From NCBI GenBank assembly GCA_964517135.1, contig CAZFBA010000007.1, forward strand, positions 1-64,000: a stretch of DNA of 64,000 bases, given 5' to 3'. This stretch comes from CAZFBA01 sp964517135. Its GTDB lineage: Bacteria > Cyanobacteriota > Vampirovibrionia > JBFMGH01. A program made the position numbers and the translations under genes. A model generated the notes under the pieces. It made no database searches and had not been told where the DNA came from. It was given only the letters and a program-made list of their open reading frames with translations. Below are positions 17,602 through 27,218 of the stretch, piece after piece (the stretch's first letter is position 1; each line of letters begins with the position of its first letter).

Positions 17602-18933
17602 ATGAAATTACCTTCATATTGCTTTTTTGCAATTTTAATAGCGATCATTTTAACCCCTGTATATGCCGAAGAGCCTGATTTATTGCAGGAAAATATTGTT
17701 AAGAAAGAAAATAAACAATATTTACCTTCTCACGATCTTGATCAAAAGCTTAAAGGGCTAAAACCACACGATGAAAGCTCAGTAGAAATTGATGATAACT
17801 GGATTAATGGTGAGTATGCTACAGGCCAATGGGGAGGACTCAGAACAAAGCTAGAAGAAAAGGGTATAAATTTTGAGGTTACATACTATTCAGAGCCTTT
17901 TTTCAAGACCCATGGCGGTTTAAATAATCACTCAAAACTTAAATACCTTGGTCTGGTGGATTATTCTTTGACACTTGATACTGAAAAGCTTGGCCTCTGG
18001 AAAGGAGGAACCCTTTTCGTTCTTGGTCAGAATGTTCATGGGCACGCTTTATCAGAACAGCAAATTGGAGATATCCAGACTATAAGCAGTATAGATGCAC
18101 CAAACCTTACTCAACTAGCTGAATACTGGTATGAACATGAATTTATACCTGATAGACTGAAAGTTAAAATAGGCAAACAGGATGCTAATGCTGACTTTGC
18201 AATATTTGATGTCTGTGAATCCTATATAAACTCTTCTTTTACCCTTAATCCAACAATACCAATGCCTACCTATCCTGAACCTACACTGGGGGCAGCTTTG
18301 TTTGCACGTCCTTATAAAGGCCTTATCTTAAGGGCTGGTATCTTTGATGGCAAAGAAAATAACGGTCAGTTCGGGTTTAAGTCTGCTTTTGATAATCCTG
18401 GCGGGAGTTTTATTGTAGCTGAACCAGCTATTGAGCACTTTTACAAAAACTATCCCGGTAAATATATCTTTGGCTTCTGGTATCATACTGGTAATCTGGA
18501 AGAAATTAGTCATATACACAGAAGAAAACTATTTTCTTCCCATCATGGCTTTTATACAGGCTTTTCACAAATGGTTTTTAAAGAAAATAAAATAGAAGAC
18601 GACACTCAGGGACTGACTTTACATGCACAGTTTGGCTGGGCTCCCTCAAATAGAAGTGAAATTTCACGTCAATATACTGCCGGGCTTGCCTATCAGGGGC
18701 TGATACCTCATCGTAATGATGATATAGCCGGCATAGGTTTCGCATTAGCGGATCTTTCTGATAGATTTATTAAAATTGACGGTCGAACAGCAGAAACCGC
18801 TCTGGAACTCTTTTATAAATTTCAGGTAACCCCATTTTTATCTATTCAGCCAGATTTACAGTATATTTTTAACCCTGATGGTAATCTTAAAAACTCTCTT
18901 GCTATTGGTGTAAGAACGATTTTAACTTTCTAG
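17602..18933 (+). CDS. OprB-family carbohydrate-type porin, paralogue 2
   Basis: A 443-residue outer-membrane porin with a signal peptide (cleavage after VYA). It closely parallels the protein at 1235-2548: 'GQWGGLRTKLEEKGINFEV', 'LDTEKLGLWKGGTLFV', 'LKVKIGKQDANADF' and a C-terminal 'IGVRTILTF' ending in Phe, the outer-membrane insertion signal. No SLH domain. The gene sits between two cobalamin operons, with a Fur-like box over its promoter. The role could therefore be uptake of a metal or metal complex rather than sugar; porins of this family have been tied to iron uptake in cyanobacteria, but here it is inference. The ATG follows AAAAAGGA at good spacing. Confidence 0.88.
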   Translation: MKLPSYCFFAILIAIILTPVYAEEPDLLQENIVKKENKQYLPSHDLDQKLKGLKPHDESSVEIDDNWINGEYATGQWGGLRTKLEEKGINFEVTYYSEPFFKTHGGLNNHSKLKYLGLVDYSLTLDTEKLGLWKGGTLFVLGQNVHGHALSEQQIGDIQTISSIDAPNLTQLAEYWYEHEFIPDRLKVKIGKQDANADFAIFDVCESYINSSFTLNPTIPMPTYPEPTLGAALFARPYKGLILRAGIFDGKENNGQFGFKSAFDNPGGSFIVAEPAIEHFYKNYPGKYIFGFWYHTGNLEEISHIHRRKLFSSHHGFYTGFSQMVFKENKIEDDTQGLTLHAQFGWAPSNRSEISRQYTAGLAYQGLIPHRNDDIAGIGFALADLSDRFIKIDGRTAETALELFYKFQVTPFLSIQPDLQYIFNPDGNLKNSLAIGVRTILTF

Positions 18934-19013
18934 GCCCTTAAATCCATGAATCAGCTGTTATGCACTCTACTATTTAAGAATATTGAAAACTTAAAAAATA
19001 GAAATGCTTGCTA

Positions 19014-19664
19014 TTAGCAGTCTTTATCCTTATATTTTTTAAAAAGAATTTCAATTTCAGCTTTTAAAGAAGATGAATTACTGGCTTTTATTTTTTCAAG
19101 CCAATTTAAGGAAAAAACATCGTTTAGAAGCTCTCTTCTGAAATATTCAGAGGATATTTCAGTTAATGATCTTGTTTTTATATTTCCGATAATATCTATA
19201 AATTCAGCATATTCGGGTCCATAATAAGACTCTAACTCTTGCCTGATCTTTTTAGACAGTAGTGGACTCTTGCCATTGGTAGAAATAGCTATGTTTAAAT
19301 CCCCTTGAACTACCCTGGAAGGTACAATAAAACTGCATAATTCTGGACTGTCAATTACATTTACCATAATACCCTTCTGTTTTGCTTCTTCATATATTTG
19401 TTTATTAACTTTATTATTGTTTGTTGCTGCTATAACAAGGAATGAACCATTGATTTGGCCTTCTTTATAGTTTTCTGAAACCCATTCAATAGTTTTGTTT
19501 TCTGCATAATGCTTTAGCTCATCACAGATTTCTTTGCTTATAAGTCGAATTTTAGCCCCATAAGAAATTAGATCCTTAGTTTTTCGGGCAGCAATGCTTC
19601 CTCCACCAACCACAGTGCAGTGTTTCTGGCTAATATCAATAAATAACGGGTAAAATTTCTTCAC
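19014..19664 (-). CDS. sirC: Precorrin-2 dehydrogenase (SirC/Met8/CysG-N type)
   Basis: A 216-residue NAD-dependent dehydrogenase that oxidises precorrin-2 to sirohydrochlorin; some members also insert the metal. The N terminus 'FYPLFIDISQKHCTVVGGGSIAARK' contains the Rossmann GGGxxA nucleotide-binding loop, and 'VIAATNNNKVN' and 'IVPSRVVQGDLNIAISTNGKSP' are diagnostic of the CysG N-terminal domain. It lacks the methyltransferase half of CysG. It is the last gene of the kinase-cobD-cbiB operon (88-base gap), linking ring synthesis or siroheme to this locus. Confidence 0.9.
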   Translation of the reverse strand: MKKFYPLFIDISQKHCTVVGGGSIAARKTKDLISYGAKIRLISKEICDELKHYAENKTIEWVSENYKEGQINGSFLVIAATNNNKVNKQIYEEAKQKGIMVNVIDSPELCSFIVPSRVVQGDLNIAISTNGKSPLLSKKIRQELESYYGPEYAEFIDIIGNIKTRSLTEISSEYFRRELLNDVFSLNWLEKIKASNSSSLKAEIEILFKKYKDKDC

Positions 19665-19752
19665 TATAGTTACCTCACAGCTAAAACAATACTATTAATC
19701 AAATGCCTTTCAGTCAAGCTTATTAAAATATTTTTAGGTTAAAATCTGTAAA

Positions 19753-20703
19753 CTACTTAAAATAAATATAATTAATAATAGTAACTATTACTACTATTGC
19801 CAGAGTTGTCAGTTCTATAAGTGTATGTAAACTAATGAAATCCTGTGAGGCTTTTACTGAGCATGGATTTTCATCTATACCGACCTCTGATTTTTCTATA
19901 AGCTTATTTCCATAGAAAACAGCACCTCCAAGCTTTATGCCCAGGCAATAGGCAGCTGTTGCCACAGGATAACCTGCGTTAGGGCTTGAACTATATATTT
20001 TTGCATCTTTAAAAATCTTTTTCCAGTATGGTTTTTCTTTAGCAAATAACCAGATAAGAAAGGCTGTCAGTCTTGCAGGGATAAAGTTTAAAACATCATC
20101 AAAATAAGCTGAAACCCTGCCAAAATAGAGATATTTGTCATTTTTAAAGCCAACCATCGAATCAAGTGTTTGTATAGCCTTATATGCCATTATTCCTGGG
20201 AGGCCAAATAGCATCAAATAAAATAACGGAGCAATAAAACCATCTGACAGGTTCTCAGAATGACTTTCTATTAAAGAGCTATATACTTTCTTATCGCTTA
20301 ACTTATCAGTATTTCTTGTTACTAAAACAGATAGCAGTTCTCTTTTCTTTTCCTCTGGAGCATTTAGCACTGCTAAAACGTGATCTTTTAGTGATTTACT
20401 GGCCAGACCTGTTGATGCAATGATACCTGTAACAATAGCTGAAATATATCCAGGAATTCCATATATTTCAAATATCTGAAAAATAAGCAATTGAAGAATA
20501 ATACTTAAGATTAAAACAATTATCAAAAGAGATACCATTAATAGAGCACCCCTGAACAGTGAATTTTTATAAGCAATTTTTTCAAACCATCTTATAAAGT
20601 CACCCATATATTGAACGAGATGCTTTCCAGGAAGCTCTCCAATAAAAATATCGATTATTAGAGCAAATAAAATTGTTATTAACCAGTCATGACCCCATAT
20701 CAT
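19753..20703 (-). CDS. cbiB: Adenosylcobinamide-phosphate synthase CbiB/CobD
   Basis: An integral membrane protein of 316 residues that amidates adenosylcobyric acid with aminopropanol phosphate. The family landmarks are present: 'DIFIGELPGKHLVQYMG' near the start, 'VTRNTDKLSDKKVYSSLIESHSEN' split by the usual 'LSDGFIAPLFY' segment, and 'IPARLTAFLIWL'. 'NAGYPVATAAYCLGIKLGG' lies near the C terminus. It starts 22 bases after the threonine-phosphate decarboxylase gene, which supplies its substrate. Confidence 0.93.
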   Translation of the reverse strand: MIWGHDWLITILFALIIDIFIGELPGKHLVQYMGDFIRWFEKIAYKNSLFRGALLMVSLLIIVLILSIILQLLIFQIFEIYGIPGYISAIVTGIIASTGLASKSLKDHVLAVLNAPEEKKRELLSVLVTRNTDKLSDKKVYSSLIESHSENLSDGFIAPLFYLMLFGLPGIMAYKAIQTLDSMVGFKNDKYLYFGRVSAYFDDVLNFIPARLTAFLIWLFAKEKPYWKKIFKDAKIYSSSPNAGYPVATAAYCLGIKLGGAVFYGNKLIEKSEVGIDENPCSVKASQDFISLHTLIELTTLAIVVIVTIINYIYFK

Positions 20704-20725
20704 AGTTTTATATTTCCTTAAGCTT

Positions 20726-21802
20726 TCACCTGATAGCCTTTAATGCTTTAAATAACGGCTCGTTATCTTCTGGTAACTGCAGGCCTGCCCGGAAACAATT
20801 TTCATTGTATCCATAAAAATCAGATACTGGCCTTATGTGAATGTTATATTCCTTTAAGAAGTAAGTTTTCAGGTTTTTAATAGCATTCTGTTTAACAAAG
20901 TTTTCAGTCAATTCAAATGTATGAAAGTTTGTCAGCGAGCCAGGTATTTGTATGATATTTTCTGAGTGTTTTAATATATCTTTAAGTCTTTTATTTTCGG
21001 TTTTTATCCAGGTTATAGTTTCCTGTTTTATTTTGTTATAGTTAATAATAATGTTTTTATAGAACCAGCAGTCATATGCTGAGATAGTCCAGGGTGGTAT
21101 TATATAATTAATAAGGTTATTTAAAAGGTGATTTGAACTTATAAGGAGGCCTAAACGGGCTCCGGCTGACCCATAGAACTTTGTTAATGAGTGAACAATA
21201 TATAATTCCTGATAATTACTAATAAGGTCTGAAGCTGAAAGCCTGTCTGTAAAATCTATAAAGCTTTCATCAAGTATAATAACAGTCTTGTGGTCAAGCA
21301 ATTCAATTATTAAATTTCTTATATTATAGTATTGTCCGCCAGGTGTGTTAGGGTTAACAATGATTGCTATGTTATTTTTAACTTTATCAAAGGATGATTC
21401 AAGTTCAGTAAAGTGAATACAGCTATATTTGAGATTATATAACTCAATATACTTGTTATACTCTGAATATGTTGGGCCAACAAGGTAGATTTCTTTTTCT
21501 TTGTAGTTACTGGCAAGAACCAGCATATTAAAAAGTGCTGCTATTGCTTCATTAGCTCCGTGAGTCAGTATGAAAGTCTTTTGTGGTATATTATGATACT
21601 CTTCAATAATACTTTTAAGCTCAATATATTCAGGATCAGGGTACAGCATATTATTATGATGGTCATATATCAGCTCTTCAGGATAAAAATCTTTTGCTTT
21701 CCAATTGATAGAAATAGAATAATCAACTACCCCTTCAGGATTAACCTCTGCATTAAGTGCTGCCTTTTTATATCCGCCACCATGCTTATAATAAGATAGC
21801 AT
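20726..21802 (-). CDS. cobD: L-threonine-O-3-phosphate decarboxylase (CobD), PLP-dependent
   Basis: A fold-type I PLP enzyme of 358 residues related to histidinol-phosphate aminotransferase. 'GGGYKKAALNAEVNPEGVVDYS' style N terminus, 'THGANEAIAALF', 'NPNTPGGQYY' and the Schiff-base lysine in 'HSLTKFYGSAGARLG' are visible. By sequence alone HisC is possible, but its place between the kinase gene and cbiB, with no his genes around, supports CobD, which makes (R)-1-aminopropan-2-ol phosphate for the nucleotide loop. It lies 24 bases after the kinase gene. Confidence 0.87.
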   Translation of the reverse strand: MLSYYKHGGGYKKAALNAEVNPEGVVDYSISINWKAKDFYPEELIYDHHNNMLYPDPEYIELKSIIEEYHNIPQKTFILTHGANEAIAALFNMLVLASNYKEKEIYLVGPTYSEYNKYIELYNLKYSCIHFTELESSFDKVKNNIAIIVNPNTPGGQYYNIRNLIIELLDHKTVIILDESFIDFTDRLSASDLISNYQELYIVHSLTKFYGSAGARLGLLISSNHLLNNLINYIIPPWTISAYDCWFYKNIIINYNKIKQETITWIKTENKRLKDILKHSENIIQIPGSLTNFHTFELTENFVKQNAIKNLKTYFLKEYNIHIRPVSDFYGYNENCFRAGLQLPEDNEPLFKALKAIR

Positions 21803-21826
21803 TTAGATTCTCCTGTATGATAAATG

Positions 21827-22471
21827 TTAGCCCGAAAGCAAATTCAGAATATTTATGGCTTGCTTGAGCCTGCTATCAAGAGATTTTATCTCAACATTGT
21901 TTGATTTACGAATGTTTTTATATTCTTCGTAAAGCTCATAAACATATCTTAAAATTAGCTCACAGTCAATATTTGAAAGATTACCAGAGTATTCAGTAAT
22001 TAACTCAGCAGCATCTTCAGGGTATTCATTAAAGATACCCATTATAATAGAAGCAAAATCAGGATACACATTATCTCTTTTTTTTGATAATCCCCAGTCT
22101 ATAATGATAAGTTTATCTGTGTTACAACATTTTAATACATTATCAGGAAAAATATCTTCATGTGTAATATATTGACCGTATTTTTCAAATGAAAGTTGAT
22201 GAAGTTCTTTTAAATAAGCAGAAAGTTGACTTCTGAGGTGCCCTCGTGTTTTATAATTGCTAATGTCAGGTTGTATAGTTTCTTTTATCCAGTCCATTGA
22301 GATAGTATGGGCGGATTCTTTTTTTGGGTGCAGGTTCATTATCTTTTGACTGGCTAAAAAACTTAATGCAAAATGTTCATTATCCACATATAATGAATCT
22401 TTATAAGTTTTAAATATTCTAATCTGCTTTTCATAAAGCCTTATTTCGGCATGCTTTCCTCTGGTAATCAT
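21827..22471 (-). CDS. APH/Bud32-like small-molecule kinase in cobalamin operon
   Basis: A compact 214-residue kinase of the aminoglycoside phosphotransferase/Bud32-like fold. The catalytic loop is 'ITHEDIFPDNVL' (HxDxxxxN) and the metal-binding motif is 'LIIIDWGLS' (DxG). A short N-lobe contains a candidate ATP Lys in 'IRIFKTYKD' and a Glu in 'NEHFALSFL'. It is first in an operon with cobD, cbiB and sirC. The enzyme that CobD needs upstream is an L-threonine kinase (PduX, or BluE in Rhodobacterales), and neither is in the window. I therefore propose this kinase makes L-threonine-O-phosphate, or possibly phosphorylates aminopropanol. Function is inference from context. Confidence 0.75.
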   Translation of the reverse strand: MITRGKHAEIRLYEKQIRIFKTYKDSLYVDNEHFALSFLASQKIMNLHPKKESAHTISMDWIKETIQPDISNYKTRGHLRSQLSAYLKELHQLSFEKYGQYITHEDIFPDNVLKCCNTDKLIIIDWGLSKKRDNVYPDFASIIMGIFNEYPEDAAELITEYSGNLSNIDCELILRYVYELYEEYKNIRKSNNVEIKSLDSRLKQAINILNLLSG

Positions 22472-22886
22472 TGAATTCCTTCTAATATTAGATTTATACT
22501 CTAAAAAGGCAAATAAAACAGCTATTTTAAGATTTAAGATCTTTGAATGGACCTGTTATGAACAAAAAAAAGATATCAATACTGGAATTTTTTTTATAAC
22601 AGTGCAATTAATTTTCAACATACTTTTAAAACAATGATAACACAATTGTTTCAAAATTCATTAATCATTAATAATGTATACACTGATAACCAAATATCAT
22701 AATTAATATCTTGAAACCTTTGCAAATAAAGCTTTAATAAATCAGAAAAGGTTCAGGTTATCTACAAACCTTATTTTAGCGGTTTTTTACACCTGTATAA
22801 CATATATAAAAATGATATATCGCCTTTAAAATTCTTAAACTTAACACTCAAAAAGCACTGCATTGCATAAAAATCTTAACAAAATT
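22472..22886. other. Non-coding AT-rich gap
   Basis: Between the kinase gene (minus) and the leader hairpins of the small gene at 23087. I see no gene, no riboswitch and no recognisable RNA here. It must hold the promoter of the cobD operon, but no boxes stand out. Confidence 0.4.
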
Positions 22887-22942
22887 ACAGGTGTCGTTTA
22901 TATGGCGTTTCGCCTGTGAAATCTTCATTGTGAAGGTTTTTT
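22887..22942 (+). other. Double hairpin with T-run in the leader of the 23087 gene
   Basis: ACAGGTG (22887-22893) pairs with CGCCTGT (22911-22917). CTTCA-TTG-TGAAG (22923-22935) follows, ending in G and six T (22937-22942), like an intrinsic terminator. It lies 144 bases upstream of a small gene on the same strand, with no gene before it, so it may end a short RNA or act as an attenuator. Confidence 0.35.
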
Positions 22943-23086
22943 CAGCAAAAATCTTTAAGATAAATTTTTACATATTAACGTTTTCAGGCAATCGAGCAGG
23001 CAAAAAAAACTTTATTAGATCAGGTAGTAACATTCAAGAGTAGTTTGGTTATAGTGAAACAATTTTAGCACAGGAGATTGAATATT

Positions 23087-23419
23087 ATGTTAAATGGATT
23101 GCCAGGAAGCAACCCGTCTTTTGGCGGTCACATAGGACAGCTTAACCTTCAGGGCAACGGAAAAACCGTTATCAAGTCAGGCAATGGCGGCAATATAGGT
23201 GAATTGAATATCCTTGATGATAATGGAAACCCTGTAAAAACCTTTAAAAACTTTGGTTCTGCTCAACCCGGTAACTATACAGTTGTTACACCAGAAGGAT
23301 CACTGCAAATTAGAGCTACCGGTTCAGGTGATATTCTTATGTTTAAAGATGGCAAACCTATAGAAGAGCAAAACGAGAGTCTTTTGGGTAAAATTAAAAG
23401 ATGGCTGTTTGGGTCATAA
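23087..23419 (+). CDS. Small Gly/Asn-rich hypothetical protein
   Basis: No family recognised. The 110-residue protein has no signal peptide or membrane segment. It opens with 'LPGSNPSFGGHIGQL', including a short SFGG motif seen in related form in two other proteins of the window. Alternating hydrophobic residues (GELNILDDNGNPVKTF, GSLQIRATGSGDILMF) suggest a small beta-sandwich or beta-roll, followed by a basic C-terminal helix (LLGKIKRWLF). The ATG at 23087 is 10 bases after CAGGAG; a TTG at 23078 is too close to that site. It stands alone, with a 600-base upstream region. Confidence 0.7.
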   Translation: MLNGLPGSNPSFGGHIGQLNLQGNGKTVIKSGNGGNIGELNILDDNGNPVKTFKNFGSAQPGNYTVVTPEGSLQIRATGSGDILMFKDGKPIEEQNESLLGKIKRWLFGS

Positions 23420-23513
23420 CTGGTTTATGACAACTTAATAAGGCATGATCACAAGCAAACATAGCTCCTCATGGATTTATGTAAGCATCAAGTTTCATCA
23501 TTATCAGGCTTAT

Positions 23514-23533
23514 TCAGGGTATTTTAACCCTGA
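23514..23533. terminator. Possible terminator between convergent genes
   Basis: TCAGGGT (23514 on) pairs with ACCCTGA across a six-base loop, between the end of the small gene and the end of thrB. No clean T-run on either strand, so only a weak call. Confidence 0.3.
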
Positions 23534-23559
23534 TACCTGCCAGTTTTAAAATAAAATTC

Positions 23560-24471
23560 TTATTCTTTAAAGTAATGCAGACCAATATTATCAACTACTG
23601 GCCTGAAAAACTCTCCTTCGAGGTTTTTTGACTTCCATATCTCTTTTATTCTGGAGGTTATTTCATTGTCGTTATCGTTTTTTGTTATTATACATATAGA
23701 TGGACCGGCCCCACTTAAGACAGTGCCGTAAACATCCATTGTTTCAAGTTCTTCAATGATTTCATTAAGACCAGGTATCAGTTTTGATCTATATTGCTGG
23801 TGTAGCTTGTCTTTTAGAGACATTTTCAAGGCTTTATCATCCTGATTACATATAGCATAAACTAGAAAAGAGCAACGACTCATATTATAAATTGCATCTT
23901 GAATAGACACATTTGCCGGTATTACGTTTCTTGCTTGCTGTGTAGAAACCTGATATTCTGGATGGGCAATAATAATCTGCCATTGTTTGGGCCAGCTTAG
24001 TTTGCGAAAAGCGATAGTGTTGTTTTCTGTTATGGTTGAAATAACAAAACCACCTAAAATAGCTGTTGTTGTGTTATCAGGATGCCCTTCAATTTTCCAG
24101 GCAAGCGTAATCAGTTCATCAACACTTAAGGGTTCTCCTTCGAGCTTATTTGCAGCAGCAATGCCACCTACAATTGCCGTAGAACTGCTTCCAAGCCCGG
24201 ATGCTAGAGGTATATTGCAATCAATAGTTAGATTAAATTCAGGACAGGGTTTTTGTATACTACCATAAAACCTTTTTATTGATTGATAAACCAGATTTGA
24301 CTTATCTGCCGGTATTGACTTATCTGCTTTTGAGCCACTTATAACTATTTGCAGACTGTTTGATTTTTCAAGTGTAATTGTATTATAAAGACTTAAAGCT
24401 ATGCCGTATACATCATAACCTGGTCCAACATTAGCAGTTGAAGCCGGTATTTTGACTCTTACTTTTTCCAT
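23560..24471 (-). CDS. thrB: Homoserine kinase (GHMP family)
   Basis: A 303-residue GHMP kinase that phosphorylates homoserine in threonine synthesis. 'KIPASTANVGPGYDVYGIAL' at the N terminus, the ATP loop 'PLASGLGSSSTAIVGG' and 'IEGHPDNTTTAILGGF' are the ThrB pattern, with 'GTVLSGAGPSICII' as the third GHMP motif. PduX-type threonine kinases are distant GHMP relatives, but the match here is to ThrB. It begins 2 bases after the M16 protease gene stop and is probably translated from the same message. Confidence 0.93.
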   Translation of the reverse strand: MEKVRVKIPASTANVGPGYDVYGIALSLYNTITLEKSNSLQIVISGSKADKSIPADKSNLVYQSIKRFYGSIQKPCPEFNLTIDCNIPLASGLGSSSTAIVGGIAAANKLEGEPLSVDELITLAWKIEGHPDNTTTAILGGFVISTITENNTIAFRKLSWPKQWQIIIAHPEYQVSTQQARNVIPANVSIQDAIYNMSRCSFLVYAICNQDDKALKMSLKDKLHQQYRSKLIPGLNEIIEELETMDVYGTVLSGAGPSICIITKNDNDNEITSRIKEIWKSKNLEGEFFRPVVDNIGLHYFKE

Positions 24472-24473
24472 AT

Positions 24474-27134
24474 CTATTCCTCATAGAGTTTCAGGGCATC
24501 TTCTGGTGCTACGATTGATACAACATGTGTATTATCAAAGACTCTTCTTGCGACATCCATTATTTGCTCAGCTGTTACCTGCTTTACAAGCTCCGGGTAT
24601 TTTTCATCGTATTCATAACCGACATCTACAGCTTCGAACCAGCCAATATAGAATGCTTGTTTTGCGTTTGTTTCGTGAGCCAGTATAAAATTCCCTATTA
24701 GTTTATCTTTTACGTTTCTGAGTTCTTCTTCAGAAACTTTTTCAATCTTTAATCTTTCTATTTCAGCTTTAAAGCCTTCAATAGCAATGTTAATATTATC
24801 TGGTTTAGTTCCAATATAAGTTACAAAGACGCTTTCTTGCATTCTTGATGGATAAAAACAGCCTACATTATAGGCCAGGCCTTTTTCAACCCTGAGATTT
24901 TTAGTAAGTCTTGAGCTTAAGCCACCACCAAGCAGTGAGTTAATTACCTTTAAAGCAGGATAGTCTTTCGATGTAATGCCAGGTGCCAACCAACCCATTG
25001 AAATCCATGCAGATTCTGTATCTTTTGGGACCTTAACGACTTTATTTTCCTTTAGAGGTAATACTTCTGGTTTTTTAATTTCTGATAAACTTATATCTTT
25101 TGATGTCCAGAGCTGTTCAAAATATCTTTTAATAACTTCAGGAGAGATATTACCTACAACTGATATAACCATATTACCAGGCACAAAGTAGTTTTCATAA
25201 TATTCGATAACATCCTGTCTTTTTATATCAGGAAGTTGCTTAATGACATTATTGCCAACCTCTCCATAAGGGTGATCAGGATAAATATTGATATATAAAT
25301 TCTCAAAAGAATAGGTTAAAGGAGAATCTTGATTGGCATGAAGGGTATTTTCTAGAGATTCTTTAGCTTTTATAAACTCTTCTTCAGGAAAGCTAGAATT
25401 TTTAAGTATATCTGATAGAACCATAAACCCTTCAGTAAAATCATTTCTGGTTGATTTCATTGAGATAGAAATGTAATCATCAGATATTCCTGTTGTTAGA
25501 TTAATGCCAAGGTTCTCTGTTTCTTCTGCAATGTCTTTTGCACTACGGGAAAGAGTACCCTTCATTAGTAAATTAGATGTTAAATTCGATATACCAGCCT
25601 TTTTCTGGTACAATTTACCACCTTTAATGTATACATCAAGCGAAACAACATCATTGGCGTCATTTGATTTAGTTAACAGTATTGCACCGTTTGGAAGAAC
25701 ATGTTTTTGAATAGCTTTATCTTCTTTTAAATATATATTTTCAGATATTTGTTCAGTTGATTCTTCTTTATTATTGATTTCAGTTGTTTGTGAACCAATA
25801 TTAGTACTTTCATCAGGTATTAGTAAGGAAATAGCCATTTGATCAGTGTTTAAGTGTTTTACCAATGCATTTTTTACATCCTGTTTGGTTATAGCGTTAA
25901 TATTGTCTACATAGTCAAGATACTCTTCTAGTGTAGCGATTGTAACATAATACCCAACAGAGGTGGCAATGTTTGATACTGATTCATTGCTATAAATAAA
26001 GTCTCTGGCTACGATATTTTTTGCACGTTCCAGTTCTTCTACAGTTACAGAATTTTTTTTCAGGTCTTCAATTTCTTCAAAGACTATATTTTTCACTATT
26101 TCGATGTTTTCAGGTTGCAGGTTAAAGTCGAATATAAATATACCATCATCTTTCATTGTAAGATTTGATGCAAAAAGAGAATTAACAAGGTTTTGATCTT
26201 GTTTAAGTCTTTTATAGAGCCTTGAAGTTCTGCCCTGACCAAGAACCATGGCAGCTACATCAAGGGCATAGGTCTCCTCAACATTTTTAATTGATGGTGC
26301 CCTGAAGCCAATTTCCATGTAAGCCTGTTTATAATCGCCTTTAACAATCTTTTTAACATTTTTTGTCAGGGGAGGTTCTTCAGGATAAACAGGAACACTC
26401 ATTCTTTCTGCTTTTTGGTTTCCAAAATAGAGTTTTATCTTTTCAAGAATATCATCAGTGTTGATATTACCAACTATAACAGTTGTCATATTCTGAGGAA
26501 CGTACCAGTGATGGTAGTATTCTAATATTTTATCCCGGGAAATATTTTGAATAATACCTTCTGTTCCGAGTGTATCATATTTATACGGATGAACATTAAA
26601 CATAAGACTATTTAGGCCATAATAAACTTGTCTTTTAGGGTTATCTTCAGCTCTTCGAATTTCTTCAATAACGACTTTTCTTTCTTTTTCTAGTTCATCT
26701 GGTGGAATAGCAGCATTCAAAAGCATATCAGCGTGCAATTTTAAAGCAAGATCAGCATAATCACTGGCTATTGTTATATAATAATGTGTATAATCCTTGC
26801 TGGTGCCAGCATTAAAGAAAGCCCCTTTCGATTCAAGAATTTCATCAATTTCACCTGCCGGGTATTTTTCGGTTCCTTTGAACATTAGATGTTCCAGAAA
26901 GTGTGAAACACCGTTATTTACATCATCTTCATTAATAGAGCCGGTTCGTATCCAGGTATCTATGGTCACTATCGGGTTTGTATGTACTTCTTTAATAATA
27001 ACTGTTTGCCCATTATCTAAGTTAAAAACTTGAATAGGCTTTACAAGTTCTCGTTTGTCGTTAGCGTATGTAGAAAAAGTACATATAACAAGAAATACCA
27101 GGCATGCTACAAGTGAAAAAGCAAATTTTTTCAT
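24474..27134 (-). CDS. Exported M16-family zinc protease, two-domain (pitrilysin-like)
   Basis: An 886-residue protein with a signal peptide (to about residue 24) and two consecutive M16 modules. The first has the inverted zinc motif HFLEH (H78, E81, H82) in 'GVSHFLEHLMFKGTEKYP' and should be catalytic. The second (from about residue 450) lacks HxxEH and, as usual in two-domain M16 proteins, should shape the substrate chamber. A periplasmic peptide-degrading role is likely. It lies between purB (84-base gap) and thrB (2-base gap). Confidence 0.9.
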   Translation of the reverse strand: MKKFAFSLVACLVFLVICTFSTYANDKRELVKPIQVFNLDNGQTVIIKEVHTNPIVTIDTWIRTGSINEDDVNNGVSHFLEHLMFKGTEKYPAGEIDEILESKGAFFNAGTSKDYTHYYITIASDYADLALKLHADMLLNAAIPPDELEKERKVVIEEIRRAEDNPKRQVYYGLNSLMFNVHPYKYDTLGTEGIIQNISRDKILEYYHHWYVPQNMTTVIVGNINTDDILEKIKLYFGNQKAERMSVPVYPEEPPLTKNVKKIVKGDYKQAYMEIGFRAPSIKNVEETYALDVAAMVLGQGRTSRLYKRLKQDQNLVNSLFASNLTMKDDGIFIFDFNLQPENIEIVKNIVFEEIEDLKKNSVTVEELERAKNIVARDFIYSNESVSNIATSVGYYVTIATLEEYLDYVDNINAITKQDVKNALVKHLNTDQMAISLLIPDESTNIGSQTTEINNKEESTEQISENIYLKEDKAIQKHVLPNGAILLTKSNDANDVVSLDVYIKGGKLYQKKAGISNLTSNLLMKGTLSRSAKDIAEETENLGINLTTGISDDYISISMKSTRNDFTEGFMVLSDILKNSSFPEEEFIKAKESLENTLHANQDSPLTYSFENLYINIYPDHPYGEVGNNVIKQLPDIKRQDVIEYYENYFVPGNMVISVVGNISPEVIKRYFEQLWTSKDISLSEIKKPEVLPLKENKVVKVPKDTESAWISMGWLAPGITSKDYPALKVINSLLGGGLSSRLTKNLRVEKGLAYNVGCFYPSRMQESVFVTYIGTKPDNINIAIEGFKAEIERLKIEKVSEEELRNVKDKLIGNFILAHETNAKQAFYIGWFEAVDVGYEYDEKYPELVKQVTAEQIMDVARRVFDNTHVVSIVAPEDALKLYEE

Positions 27135-27218
27135 ATAAACCCCTTTAATTATCGAATTTTATTTTATTGCTATTATTATAAGTCATATTTAGAAAAATCA
27201 GGTAATTTTTTGCACTTT

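Noticed and set aside
23560..24471. PduX-type threonine kinase, given the nearby cobalamin genes
   Set aside because: The GHMP motifs and length match homoserine kinase ThrB, and it pairs with the M16 protease gene rather than the cob operon.
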